This document shows positions 1 to 8,458 of a stretch of 64,000 nucleotides of DNA, in pieces. The number at the start of each line of letters is the position of its first letter. Position 1 is the stretch's first letter. Under the pieces are notes generated by a model. It was not told where the DNA came from. It made no database searches and saw nothing but the letters and a program-made list of their open reading frames with translations. The position numbers were made by a program, and so were the translations under genes. Location: contig JAEZEI010000003.1 of the NCBI GenBank assembly GCA_023417815.1, forward strand, positions 98,642-162,641. The letters run 5' to 3'. Source of the DNA: Bacteroidota bacterium (GTDB taxonomy: Bacteria > Bacteroidota > Bacteroidia > Chitinophagales > Chitinophagaceae).

Positions 1-713
1 TGATTTTCATCCAGGTTTATCGAAATACCAGGATCGCGACCGATACGGTTGACCGGTACCGTGATGATCACCTTCTCCGCTTCATACTTTGAAGAAGTCG
101 TATAAATCGTTACGGATCCGGTCTTCCACTCTATCTTTTCTACCTGGCTGTTATAAAGTAAACGCGAACGGGCTGCGGCCTTTTTCAACAGGTGTTTAAC
201 CAAAGCCTCATAGCCTTCTTCAATAAAGTACTGATCCTCATCAAGAGAGTTCCAGTCGCTGGCGAGATAATTCACGCTTACTGAAGCAGGATCGGCGAGG
301 CTGAATCCTTTTGATAGCTGAAGCACTTCTTCGCGAACCAGGTCATTCATTTTATTGCGGAACAGGAAATCATTGAGCGTGATATCATCGCTGTCCTTCA
401 TCTTTTGAACAATGTAATCCAACCCTTCTATCATCTCCGAAGGTTCGGGGCCGTTGCCTTTATTCCTGAAAAAAGCATCCGAATAGGGAAACCAATGCAG
501 ACCTGCTTCTTCTGCAAGTTGCATCGTAATCTCCTGGCTTCCGTGAATGAATTCGGCGCCGCCTTCATGTGCTATACCGTTATCGTAAGATGTTCTGATC
601 CGGCCTCCGGCAAATGGAGCTGCCTCAAGAACAGTAATGTCATGCATCCCGGAAAGAAGGCCTGCCGCATACAAGCCTGCAGCCCCTGCACCAATAATGA
701 TAATTGAAGACAT
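1..713 (-). CDS. Flavin-dependent amine oxidase-like protein (partial)
   Basis: The minus strand is open from an ATG at 711-713 to the window edge (about 237 codons with no stop), so the C-terminal part is missing. Residues 8-13 (GAGAAG) form the GxGxxG turn of a Rossmann FAD-binding fold, followed by VLEA, where the Glu would bind the ribose, and GGRI, the usual R-rich turn of flavin monoamine oxidases and phytoene desaturase relatives. The motif GAEFIHG near residue 50 matches the GAEWIHG-type segment of amine oxidases. The family oxidises amines or polyamines with FAD and releases hydrogen peroxide; the substrate here cannot be told. It lies 30 bp downstream of the PKD protein on the same strand, so the two could be co-transcribed. 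Confidence 0.8.
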   Translation of the reverse strand, partial: MSSIIIIGAGAAGLYAAGLLSGMHDITVLEAAPFAGGRIRTSYDNGIAHEGGAEFIHGSQEITMQLAEEAGLHWFPYSDAFFRNKGNGPEPSEMIEGLDYIVQKMKDSDDITLNDFLFRNKMNDLVREEVLQLSKGFSLADPASVSVNYLASDWNSLDEDQYFIEEGYEALVKHLLKKAAARSRLLYNSQVEKIEWKTGSVTIYTTSSKYEAEKVIITVPVNRIGRDPGISINLDEN

Positions 714-743
714 GTTTATCAGAATGCCAACACCAGGCCATTA

Positions 744-3587
744 TTACCGGATAAGTGTTACTGTGCCCTTGGTCACGATGGTTTCACCGGAATCGCAAAG
801 TCCTTCCACCACCCATGTGAATACCTGGGTGGGAGCATCTGCATTTCCTTTGATCCTTCCGTCCCATCCAAGTTCACGGATGTTAGGGTCGAAATTCTGT
901 CGTTCAAAAACCCTGAAGCCATTGCGGTTGTAAATGGCAAAGCTCTTAATTCCCTTATATCCCTTCGCAACAGGGTAGAACCAGTCGTTCAAACCATCAC
1001 CATTTGGTGTGAATGCATTTGGGAGAAGCAGGTTGCTTTTTTCGCAGGTAACGAAGATGGTGACCTGGTCGCTGGCCGTGCATCCGTTTGCATCTGCGAT
1101 CTCTATGGTGTAGGTTTCACGGTTTGTTGCATTGCCTGTCGGGGTGGCACAATTACCGCAGCTCAGTCCTTCAGCCGGCGTCCATAAATAACTGGCTACA
1201 TTTACAGGGTAGGCCGGGCTTAACTGGAATGGATCACCGAAAAGCATCACCTGGTCCGGGCCGGCATCAACCACAGGCTGGGGATGAACCTGGATCGTGA
1301 TCAAAGACGTATCCGCAAAACATCCCACAGAATCCCTGACAATAAGATTGTACTGGATATTTTCCATCGGGGTACTGACAGGATCGTGCAGCGCGGCATT
1401 ATTCAGGAAGGTTGGTGGTTCCCATGTTACTATGCCAGTGGTATTAGAATAGAGTTGAACCGGTGTGCCGGGGCAAACCGTGGCCAGGTCTGCCGTTGGG
1501 TTTGCATCTATCGGTGCATATACATTTACATAAACAGTATCATTCTTACGGCAACCATTATGCGAAATTGCCGAAGCGATGTACATTGAATTCACCAAGG
1601 GTGAAACGCTAATGGTATCGCATGCCGGGGTAAGACAGTTTGAAGGGACAGGACTCCATACCAGGCTGTCGGATGTGTATGCACGAAGAATTGCTGTCTC
1701 CCCGAGGCATAATGTATCTATTGCCGGGAAGGCAGTAATGGATGGCAATCCGCCGATGACCACAGCTTCCTGTATGTGCTGCCTGCAACCATTGATATCT
1801 GTTGCTTCCAGGCGAACAATATGTTGTCCCGGAACAGGATATAAGTGCGGAGGAGGATTTTGTGTTGAGTCCTTTTGGCCATCACCAAAACTCCAGAACC
1901 ATTCCGTGATGGTTTCCCCTGCAAAGAATGGGTGGCTGTTATTTATGAAATTCACCGCGGTATCAAGGCAAACATTAGTTGGGAAATCTATGTCCATAAC
2001 AGGGCCGCGTACTCTTATCGGGTAAGGAAGGTTCAGCGTATCGTTGCAGGTTCCCGGAATGCTGTCGGTGATCACAAGGAAATCGTTCCAGGTACCAAAA
2101 ACCCTTGGAATGATGCTATAGGTACTGCTTCCACCAACTTCAATAATATTACCGGTAAGGTGGAAGATGTATGAATATCCCACATTAGGAGGGTAGGTGT
2201 TAAGGGTGGTGAAAGTTATGGAACTATCCTTACACACATCCTGTTTATCGCTTGTAAGCGTTGGTGTTGCGGTGTATATATTTCGGGAAAGCACATCAGA
2301 GCAACCAGACGAATTATCATTCACCGTAAGTTTTGCTGTGAAGGATCCTGAAGCGGGGAAGGTATGTGTAGGTTCGAAAACGGAAGTTTCCGGGCTGCCC
2401 GGCTGATCGCTGAAGACCCATTCAAAGGAAGAAATGTTACCCACCGACTGGTTATCGAAAGAATAGATATTCTTATTGTCGCAGGTATTGCTGAAGGTGA
2501 ATGCAGAAACGACGCCTGTTATAAATACCTGGAAGGTTGCTGGCGTGCCAAGGCATCCGTTGAAATAAGGTCGAACTGTTATCGTCTTCCAACCGATGGA
2601 TCGGTAGCGGTAATTGATAAGTGTATCCCTGGTATCGATGGTGGTACCATCTCCAAAGTCCCATTGGTAACTGTTTGCATTATCAGCCTTTCCATAAAAT
2701 TCTATGGTCTCACTACCGCAGAATGTGTCGCGCGGGGCGAGTTGATGTGCAATAATGTTTACAGGTGGTGTTCCGTAAGCAAGTGTATCAAAATAATAGG
2801 TGTTGGTGCAACCGTCGGAACTTGTGACCAGTACACTTGCTGTAGTAACCGGGGAGGTGATATTATAAGTATGGGTAGTACCTGTTGAAGTTGTATTTGA
2901 AGGGGCGCTTCCATCTCCAAATGTCCAGGTAGCAGATTGAAAAGCATCCCCGGGCGGGAAAGTGGTATTGGTGGTAAATGATACTGTATTTGGAATGCAT
3001 CCGCGGGATGGATTTGCCGTGGCCGATATCGCTATTCGTTGAACGGTGATCGGGATAGTTGAAGTTGCAATGCAGCCTTCAGAGGTGACTGCATCAACCG
3101 ATACCTCATAGTTTCCAAAATCATTGAAATTATGAGAGATGGTATTTCCTGTAGTGGTCTGAACCGATGAACCATCACCGAAATTCCATTTATAACCGGT
3201 TACAGCAATATCTGCATCCGCAGTGAAATTTACTGACCCGGGCTGGCATAATTGGTTCCTGTTTGCTGTAAGATTTACGATCGGTCTCCGGTTTACAGTC
3301 ACAACTTTGGTTACTGTTGTAGCCGAATTAGCGTATACAGCAGTTAGGGTTACGCTATAGGCCCCGGGAAAATCATAAATATGTGTAACACTGGGACCAC
3401 TTGCAGAGGTGCCGTCGCCGAAATTCCAGATATAATCGGAAGGGCTGCCGGGCACGCCTTCAGTAAAAGTAATGGCCTGGGGGGCGCAAACAACGCCGTT
3501 CGAGGTGGTATAAGAAAAATCCGCCTGCCCGAATACGGAAAGTAAGCCGTTGAAGGTCAACAAGATTAATAGGTAGATCCTTTTCAT
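744..3587 (-). CDS. PKD-repeat surface protein with type B T9SS C-terminal sorting domain
   Basis: The 947-residue protein starts with a signal peptide (about residues 1-20, ending FGQA). At least five PKD-type beta-sandwich repeats follow, each marked by W-x-FGDG (for example WNFGDGTS, WNFGDGSS, WTFGDGS, WDFGDGT, WSFGDGQ), with one degenerate copy (WVFSDQ). The last 96 residues, from about 852 (LPNAFTPNGDGLNDWF), are the gliding-motility-associated CHU_C domain, the type B signal that sends cargo through the type IX secretion system to the cell surface or medium. PKD repeats usually act as spacers or bind polysaccharide or protein. No enzyme domain is visible, so an adhesin or structural role is inferred. 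The many Thr/Asn residues and Cys pairs are typical of such proteins. Confidence 0.9.
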   Translation of the reverse strand: MKRIYLLILLTFNGLLSVFGQADFSYTTSNGVVCAPQAITFTEGVPGSPSDYIWNFGDGTSASGPSVTHIYDFPGAYSVTLTAVYANSATTVTKVVTVNRRPIVNLTANRNQLCQPGSVNFTADADIAVTGYKWNFGDGSSVQTTTGNTISHNFNDFGNYEVSVDAVTSEGCIATSTIPITVQRIAISATANPSRGCIPNTVSFTTNTTFPPGDAFQSATWTFGDGSAPSNTTSTGTTHTYNITSPVTTASVLVTSSDGCTNTYYFDTLAYGTPPVNIIAHQLAPRDTFCGSETIEFYGKADNANSYQWDFGDGTTIDTRDTLINYRYRSIGWKTITVRPYFNGCLGTPATFQVFITGVVSAFTFSNTCDNKNIYSFDNQSVGNISSFEWVFSDQPGSPETSVFEPTHTFPASGSFTAKLTVNDNSSGCSDVLSRNIYTATPTLTSDKQDVCKDSSITFTTLNTYPPNVGYSYIFHLTGNIIEVGGSSTYSIIPRVFGTWNDFLVITDSIPGTCNDTLNLPYPIRVRGPVMDIDFPTNVCLDTAVNFINNSHPFFAGETITEWFWSFGDGQKDSTQNPPPHLYPVPGQHIVRLEATDINGCRQHIQEAVVIGGLPSITAFPAIDTLCLGETAILRAYTSDSLVWSPVPSNCLTPACDTISVSPLVNSMYIASAISHNGCRKNDTVYVNVYAPIDANPTADLATVCPGTPVQLYSNTTGIVTWEPPTFLNNAALHDPVSTPMENIQYNLIVRDSVGCFADTSLITIQVHPQPVVDAGPDQVMLFGDPFQLSPAYPVNVASYLWTPAEGLSCGNCATPTGNATNRETYTIEIADANGCTASDQVTIFVTCEKSNLLLPNAFTPNGDGLNDWFYPVAKGYKGIKSFAIYNRNGFRVFERQNFDPNIRELGWDGRIKGNADAPTQVFTWVVEGLCDSGETIVTKGTVTLIR

Positions 3588-3741
3588 ATGGTTACTTTCT
3601 TGCCAGGTTTAGGAGGTACAGCAGAATTTTAACAATTTTCATGCCCATGAAAAGGTTGTGGAAATCTCATCAGGGCCACATTTAACGGAAGAATAGTGAA
3701 GAAACTGCAGGTCAGCACTATCTTTACCCCAAATCCATTCT

Positions 3742-4617
3742 ATGAACAGGAGGCTGCTTGCCCTTGCAATTTTGATCTCCATTTCCTTTTGCTCCTTTGG
3801 TCAGACCGGGCGGTCCGACACCACTGTAATCCCATTTGAGTTTAAACAATCGGCGTTATACCATCTTTATACCCGCGATGTAATTGACAGCCTGGTTTAT
3901 ATTCTAGTAAAAAATGATTCTGTATCCCTCGAATTGCATGGGTATTCGCACGTAGAAGAGGGTTCAGATACCATCGCTTATTATTTATCGCTGAACCGGG
4001 CGCTTTTTGTACGTGACTATGTGCTTGGAAAGGGGATCGACAGCGGCCGGATCTCGGTAATTAAAGGTTGGGGTAAATCGAGGAAGCAATACCTGGGAAG
4101 TGAAAAACAGGCACTAGGTAACAGCAGGGCAGAGATGGTGCTTAAATATCCGGCGCCAAAGAAACTGGAAGGCGACGCTGACCAGGATGGAATCACGGAT
4201 TCAATGGATGAATGTCCTGAAGTGTTTGGCCTGCCAGATATGAAAGGCTGTCCCGACCCGCTTTCCATCCGCATTCCATTTGAGCCGGGTCATGCATCGC
4301 TTCATGCGCTGGCATATCATACACTCGACAGCATCATAATATTATTAAAGGGTGATCCTATGCTAAGAATTGAACTAACCGGTCATGCCCATCCTAAGGA
4401 AGGAAGTGCTTCGCTGGCCTCCAGGCTTGCCAATGAGAGGTGGCAGATTGTGCGTGATTACCTGTATTCCAAAGGGATACGCTCAGAGAGACTGGAAATT
4501 AAGGGCAGTCTTGGCATTTCGCGTCCTGTTAATGCCGCCCGAACTAGGGGTGAGGCATTGCTCAATGCCAGGGCTGAGGTACGGCTACTTTGGCCTAATA
4601 GTCAGGTTGTTGAATAA
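3742..4617 (+). CDS. Protein with two OmpA-like domains around a TSP3 calcium-binding motif
   Basis: The 291-residue protein has a signal peptide (MNRRLLALAILISISFCSFG). A first OmpA C-terminal-like domain spans roughly residues 28-138. A thrombospondin type 3-like Asp-rich segment follows (DADQDGITDSMDECPEV, about 144-160), then a second OmpA-like domain to the end. Both domains keep the LxxxRA-type helix and an N-x-R-x-E ending (NSRAEM, NARAEV). However, the GHTD motif that binds peptidoglycan diaminopimelate reads GYSH and GHAH, so the Asp is lost in both copies. A TAnnTTTG-like -7 box (TATCTTTA) lies at 3719-3726. A periplasmic or outer-membrane-linked role is likely; classic peptidoglycan anchoring is doubtful. 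Confidence 0.8.
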   Translation: MNRRLLALAILISISFCSFGQTGRSDTTVIPFEFKQSALYHLYTRDVIDSLVYILVKNDSVSLELHGYSHVEEGSDTIAYYLSLNRALFVRDYVLGKGIDSGRISVIKGWGKSRKQYLGSEKQALGNSRAEMVLKYPAPKKLEGDADQDGITDSMDECPEVFGLPDMKGCPDPLSIRIPFEPGHASLHALAYHTLDSIIILLKGDPMLRIELTGHAHPKEGSASLASRLANERWQIVRDYLYSKGIRSERLEIKGSLGISRPVNAARTRGEALLNARAEVRLLWPNSQVVE

Positions 4618-4721
4618 TAAACAATTTGTACACACGTTTTAGTATTGCAGAGTTTAACACTTCGCGACAATTTATTTTGATTAATTTAGAAAAGTAACCC
4701 TGATAAATCTGTCCAATACTC

Positions 4722-4997
4722 ATGAAACACGTTGAGTTCTTAGCCCTTTCGCCGGAGGCACAGGGCATAATGCTTCGCAAATATGGGATCCGGGTGGCGG
4801 TGAAGAAGACCTCGGTGTTCTATTATGTGCTTTACCAGATCGATAATTTTTACGTGGAGAGTAAATTTTTAAGGGGCTCGGATGAGCCTATATCAACTTA
4901 TTCCTTTGCGTCTACGCTGGGGCTTGAGCCATATTTGAAGAGAGTTAGCCTGGATGAGTTGCTGGCAGGGCAGAAGATATTCCTTGAGAAGGATTAG
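4722..4997 (+). CDS. Small conserved-type hypothetical protein, 91 aa
   Basis: I do not recognise this family. The 91-residue product has no signal peptide, no membrane segment and no cysteines. It is rich in aromatic residues around FYYVLYQIDNFYVE and ends in a helical, charged segment (LDELLAGQKIFLEKD). Codon use and base composition match the neighbours, which supports a real gene over a chance ORF. The ATG at 4722 is preceded by 104 bp of intergenic DNA and the gene stands alone, followed by 402 bp of non-coding DNA. The composition suggests a small cytosolic protein; function unknown. Confidence 0.7.
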   Translation: MKHVEFLALSPEAQGIMLRKYGIRVAVKKTSVFYYVLYQIDNFYVESKFLRGSDEPISTYSFASTLGLEPYLKRVSLDELLAGQKIFLEKD

Positions 4998-5399
4998 TTC
5001 TACCCCATTTTATCCCCCAGGGGTCCACCATACCTCCTCCCCAATTTTAAGTTAGCGATTTTTCAAACACAAAACAACCCCCATAATCGGGATTTTACAT
5101 CTCCAAAGCCCAACCCTTATATTTCTTCAAAGCACGCTTAATAAACTTCACCCCGACCCAGGGATTTCCCTCATATCACATTATCATTTTTCTTTAACTT
5201 ATTGCTCTCCACCCTTTGAAGTTTTTTCCTATCTTTGCGGCCGCTAAAGGATTCTGCGCTCATTTCTCTTCCGCCGAACCATTTAGCATACTATGAGAGT
5301 CTAACAAGATATACTACCAGTTTCTTCGCAGCCAGCAATGGCGCTTTCCCTTTTCGGGATCAATTATTTTCTAAATCAAACACTACTAATAATAATCAA
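4998..5399. other. 402-bp intergenic region before fusA
   Basis: This stretch holds no supported gene. It is C- and T-rich without a clear hairpin terminator for the gene at 4722-4997. Its right part carries the fusA -7 element at 5230-5237 and then a leader of about 155 nt. An in-frame TTG at 5235 would lengthen EF-G by 55 residues, but it lies inside the promoter box and the extension has no family counterpart. I saw no riboswitch fold. Confidence 0.7.
5230..5237 (+). promoter_or_regulatory. fusA promoter -7 element (TATCTTTG)
   Basis: Exact match to the Bacteroidota -7 consensus TAnnTTTG. A TTTG at 5215-5218 is closer than the usual 19-23 bp spacing, so the -33 element is uncertain. Transcription would start near 5242, which rules out the upstream TTG at 5235 as a start and leaves a leader of about 155 nt before the ATG at 5400. 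Confidence 0.7.
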
Positions 5400-7553
5400 A
5401 TGGCAGATTTACGTTACCAGAGAAATTTCGGTATTGCCGCTCACATCGATGCCGGTAAAACCACTACCACCGAACGTATCCTGTACTATACCGGTGTAAA
5501 CCATAAACTTGGTGAAGTACACGAGGGTGGTGCAACCATGGACTGGATGGCCCAGGAACAGGAAAGGGGTATTACCATCACTTCAGCCGCAACTACCTGC
5601 TTCTGGAACTTTCCAACTGTTCAGGGACAGAAAACGAGCGATACAAAGCAATTTAAGTTCAACATTATCGATACCCCGGGTCACGTGGACTTTACCGTAG
5701 AGGTAGAACGTTCACTTCGCGTACTTGACGGATTACTTGCTTTATTCTGCGCTGTTTCCGGTGTAGAACCACAGAGTGAAACCGTTTGGCGCCAGGCTAA
5801 CCGTTACCGTGTACCGCGTATCGGGTTTGTAAATAAAATGGACCGCAGTGGTGCCGATTTCCTGAACGTGGTTAAGCAGGTTAGGGAAATGCTGGGTGCT
5901 AAGGCAGTTCCTCTTCAGTTGCCTATTGGTGCAGAAGATTCCTTTAAAGGTGTGGTTGACCTGATCACCATGAAAGGTATCGTATGGAACGAGGCTGACA
6001 GGGGTATGACCTACACTGAAGTGCCTATTCCTGATGATATGAAGGATGAAGTTGATCAGTACCGCCAGGAACTGGTTGAAGCTGTGGCAGAATACGACGA
6101 AAAGCTTCTTGAGAAATTCTTTGATGACCCAAATACCATCACTGAAGCAGAAATGCATGAAGCGATCCGTAAGGCTACCATCGACCTTTCCATCATCCCG
6201 ATGATGTGCGGTTCTTCATTCAAGAACAAAGGTGTTCAGACCGCGCTTGATGCAGTTTGTCGTTACCTGCCAGGTCCTGCTGATATCGAAGCTGTAAAAG
6301 GTACCAATCCTGATACAGGTGAAGAGATCGAGCGCAGGGCTGATGCAAAAGAACCATTCTCTGCACTTGCATTCAAGATCATGACCGATCCTTTCGTGGG
6401 TCGTCTTGCATTCTTCCGTGCTTATAGCGGTCGCCTTGAATCAGGTTCGTATGTACTGAATACCCGTACCGGTAAAAATGAAAGGATCAGCCGTATCATG
6501 CAGATGCATGCCAACAAGCAGAATCCTGTGGATTTTATCGAAGCTGGTGATATTGGTGCTGCTGTAGGTTTCAAGGATATCAAGACCGGCGATACTCTCT
6601 GCAACGAGAATAATCCTATCGTACTTGAATCAATGACCTTCCCTGAACCGGTTATCGCTATCGCGATCGAACCTAAAACTCAGGCCGACGTTGATAAAAT
6701 GGGTATGGCTATCGCGAAACTTGTTGAAGAAGATCCTACACTGAAAGTGAACACCGATGAAGAAACAGGTCAGACCATTCTTCGTGGTATGGGTGAACTT
6801 CACCTGGAGATCATCATCGACCGCCTGCGTCGCGAATTCAAAGTGGAAGTTAACCAGGGTGCACCGCAGGTTGCCTATAAAGAAGCATTCAACGCCACCA
6901 TCGAACACCGTGAGACACTTAAAAAACAAACGGGTGGTCGTGGTAAATTCGCTGACATCATTTTCGACATCGGTCCTGCTGATGAAGAATTCCTGAAAGA
7001 AATGGATGGTAAATCAAACTTCCAGTTCGTTAACTCACTTTTCGGTGGATCAATTCCAAAAGAATTCGTTCCTGCGATCCAGAAAGGTTTTGAAACCGCA
7101 ATGACCACTGGCGTCCTTGCAGGTTATCCAATGGAAAGCATGAAAGTGAACGTGAAGGATGGTTCATTCCACCAGGTCGATTCAGATGCTATGTCGTTCG
7201 AACTTTGTGCTAAGCAGGGTTACCGTGAAGCAGGCCGTAAGGCTAAGCCACAACTTCTTGAGCCGATCATGAAAGTTGAGGTTCTTACCCCTGACCAATA
7301 CATGGGTGATGTTACGGGTGACCTTAACCGTCGCCGCGGTATGCTTGAAGGTATGGACAGCAAGCATGGTGTTCAGGTGATAAAGGCCAAAGTTCCTTTG
7401 AGCGAAATGTTTGGTTACGTTACCCAGCTCCGTTCATTAAGTTCCGGTCGTGCAACTTCAACCATGGAGTTCAGTCACTATGCTCCGGCACCGAACAACA
7501 TTGCCGAAGAGGTGATCGCCAAATCAAAAGGAAAGATCAAGATCGAAGAATAA
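5400..7553 (+). CDS. fusA: Translation elongation factor G
   Basis: EF-G is the GTPase that moves tRNA and mRNA through the ribosome after peptide bond formation and helps recycle ribosomes. From the ATG at 5400 the protein is 717 residues, the normal length. G1 is AHIDAGKT (14-21), switch I has RGITI (56-60), G3 is DTPGH (91-95) and G4 is NKMD (145-148). Domains II-V follow, with the domain III/IV features expected of canonical EF-G (GMGELHLE, GGRGKFAD). It ends KGKIKIEE, typical of the main Bacteroidota copy. It stands alone with its own promoter and terminator instead of following rpsL-rpsG as in the str operon, so a second, operon-borne fusA elsewhere is possible. Confidence 0.97.
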   Translation: MADLRYQRNFGIAAHIDAGKTTTTERILYYTGVNHKLGEVHEGGATMDWMAQEQERGITITSAATTCFWNFPTVQGQKTSDTKQFKFNIIDTPGHVDFTVEVERSLRVLDGLLALFCAVSGVEPQSETVWRQANRYRVPRIGFVNKMDRSGADFLNVVKQVREMLGAKAVPLQLPIGAEDSFKGVVDLITMKGIVWNEADRGMTYTEVPIPDDMKDEVDQYRQELVEAVAEYDEKLLEKFFDDPNTITEAEMHEAIRKATIDLSIIPMMCGSSFKNKGVQTALDAVCRYLPGPADIEAVKGTNPDTGEEIERRADAKEPFSALAFKIMTDPFVGRLAFFRAYSGRLESGSYVLNTRTGKNERISRIMQMHANKQNPVDFIEAGDIGAAVGFKDIKTGDTLCNENNPIVLESMTFPEPVIAIAIEPKTQADVDKMGMAIAKLVEEDPTLKVNTDEETGQTILRGMGELHLEIIIDRLRREFKVEVNQGAPQVAYKEAFNATIEHRETLKKQTGGRGKFADIIFDIGPADEEFLKEMDGKSNFQFVNSLFGGSIPKEFVPAIQKGFETAMTTGVLAGYPMESMKVNVKDGSFHQVDSDAMSFELCAKQGYREAGRKAKPQLLEPIMKVEVLTPDQYMGDVTGDLNRRRGMLEGMDSKHGVQVIKAKVPLSEMFGYVTQLRSLSSGRATSTMEFSHYAPAPNNIAEEVIAKSKGKIKIEE

Positions 7554-7560
7554 AAAATCT

Positions 7561-7586
7561 GCCCCGCAACTGCGGGGCTTTTTTTT
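7561..7586 (+). terminator. Intrinsic terminator of fusA
   Basis: A GCCCCGC stem at 7561-7567 pairs with GCGGGGC at 7572-7578 around an AACT loop and is followed by eight T. It lies 7 bp after the fusA stop codon. Confidence 0.93.
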
Positions 7587-7680
7587 GCTTTAAGTTCAGG
7601 CGTTTCAAACAAAAAATCTCCCCTTTTTATTATTTACATCATTCGTAATTTTCGAAACGAACCATAGAACCAGTAAACCA

Positions 7681-8394
7681 ATGATTGCAGAAGATCTATT
7701 ATTCATCGATATCGAAACGGTATCTGAACATCCGTCGTTCGATCATTTGCCGGAGACCTGGAAATCACTCTGGCAGGAGAAGGTTCTTCGCCAGGTACCG
7801 GAAGGACTCACCGCTGCGGACTTTTACCCGATGCGCGCAGGAGTGATGGCTGAATTCTCAAAAGTGATCTGTATCAGTATCGGGAAGATCGTAAATGGCC
7901 AGTTCAGGATGAAATCGTTCTTTGATGAAAATGAAAGAAATATTCTTGAACATTTTTCTGCCACGCTGAAAAAATTGGAAGGTAACAGGTTTTGTTTCGC
8001 AGGTCATAATATAAAAGAGTTCGATATCCCTTTCCTGTGCAGGCGAATGATCATTAACCAGCTTTCAATTCCGTCATGTATGGATTTTCAGCAGTTAAAA
8101 CCCTGGGAAACCCCTATCGTGGATACACTGCACCTGTGGCGGTTCGGAGATATAAAGAATTATACATCGCTGAACCTGCTGGCGGCAGCGCTGGGCATTC
8201 CATCTCCCAAGGACGATATAAACGGAAGTATGATCGGCGACCTTTACTGGAATTGTGCCGAAGGTGCAAAAAAGGAAGTACTGGAACGGATCCGGACCTA
8301 TTGCCAGAAAGATGTGCTGACCACAGCAAATGTGTTATTGCGACTCCAGGGCCGGCCCATCATCCTGGAAGAAAATATCCAGGTATCAGACTGA
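7681..8394 (+). CDS. Predicted 3'-5' exonuclease, DNA polymerase B-like DEDDy family
   Basis: The 237-residue protein matches the stand-alone PolB-like 3'-5' exonuclease family (DNA_pol_B_exo2 type). Exo I is FIDIET (residues 8-13, with Asp and Glu ligands), Exo II is GHNIKEFDIPFL (about 108-119) and Exo III is YCQKDV (about 212-217), giving the DEDDy set of two-metal-ion ligands with the catalytic Tyr. The middle contains DTLHLWRFGD and the LAAALGIPSPKDDI segment found in this family. It probably trims single-stranded or mismatched 3' ends in DNA repair, but no polymerase is attached or nearby. A -7-like box (TAATTTTC, 7646-7653) precedes it. It lies 64 bp before htpG, which has its own promoter. 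Confidence 0.88.
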   Translation: MIAEDLLFIDIETVSEHPSFDHLPETWKSLWQEKVLRQVPEGLTAADFYPMRAGVMAEFSKVICISIGKIVNGQFRMKSFFDENERNILEHFSATLKKLEGNRFCFAGHNIKEFDIPFLCRRMIINQLSIPSCMDFQQLKPWETPIVDTLHLWRFGDIKNYTSLNLLAAALGIPSPKDDINGSMIGDLYWNCAEGAKKEVLERIRTYCQKDVLTTANVLLRLQGRPIILEENIQVSD

Positions 8395-8423
8395 CACTTT
8401 TTCCTGTTGACCCTCGGTGGTCC

Positions 8424-8431
8424 TAACTTTG
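8424..8431 (+). promoter_or_regulatory. htpG promoter -7 element (TAACTTTG)
   Basis: Exact TAnnTTTG match 28 bp before the htpG ATG at 8459. A TTG at 8407-8409 may serve as -33 element but the spacing (14 bp) is short. The box decides the start: the in-frame codon at 8417 lies upstream of transcription. Confidence 0.7.
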
Positions 8432-8458
8432 TTGCATTCCCGCAAAAATCGCTTAAGC

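Noticed and set aside
5235..5399. A TTG-initiated 55-residue N-terminal extension of EF-G
   Set aside because: The TTG lies inside the exact -7 promoter box (5230-5237), so it is not transcribed, and the extension has no family counterpart.
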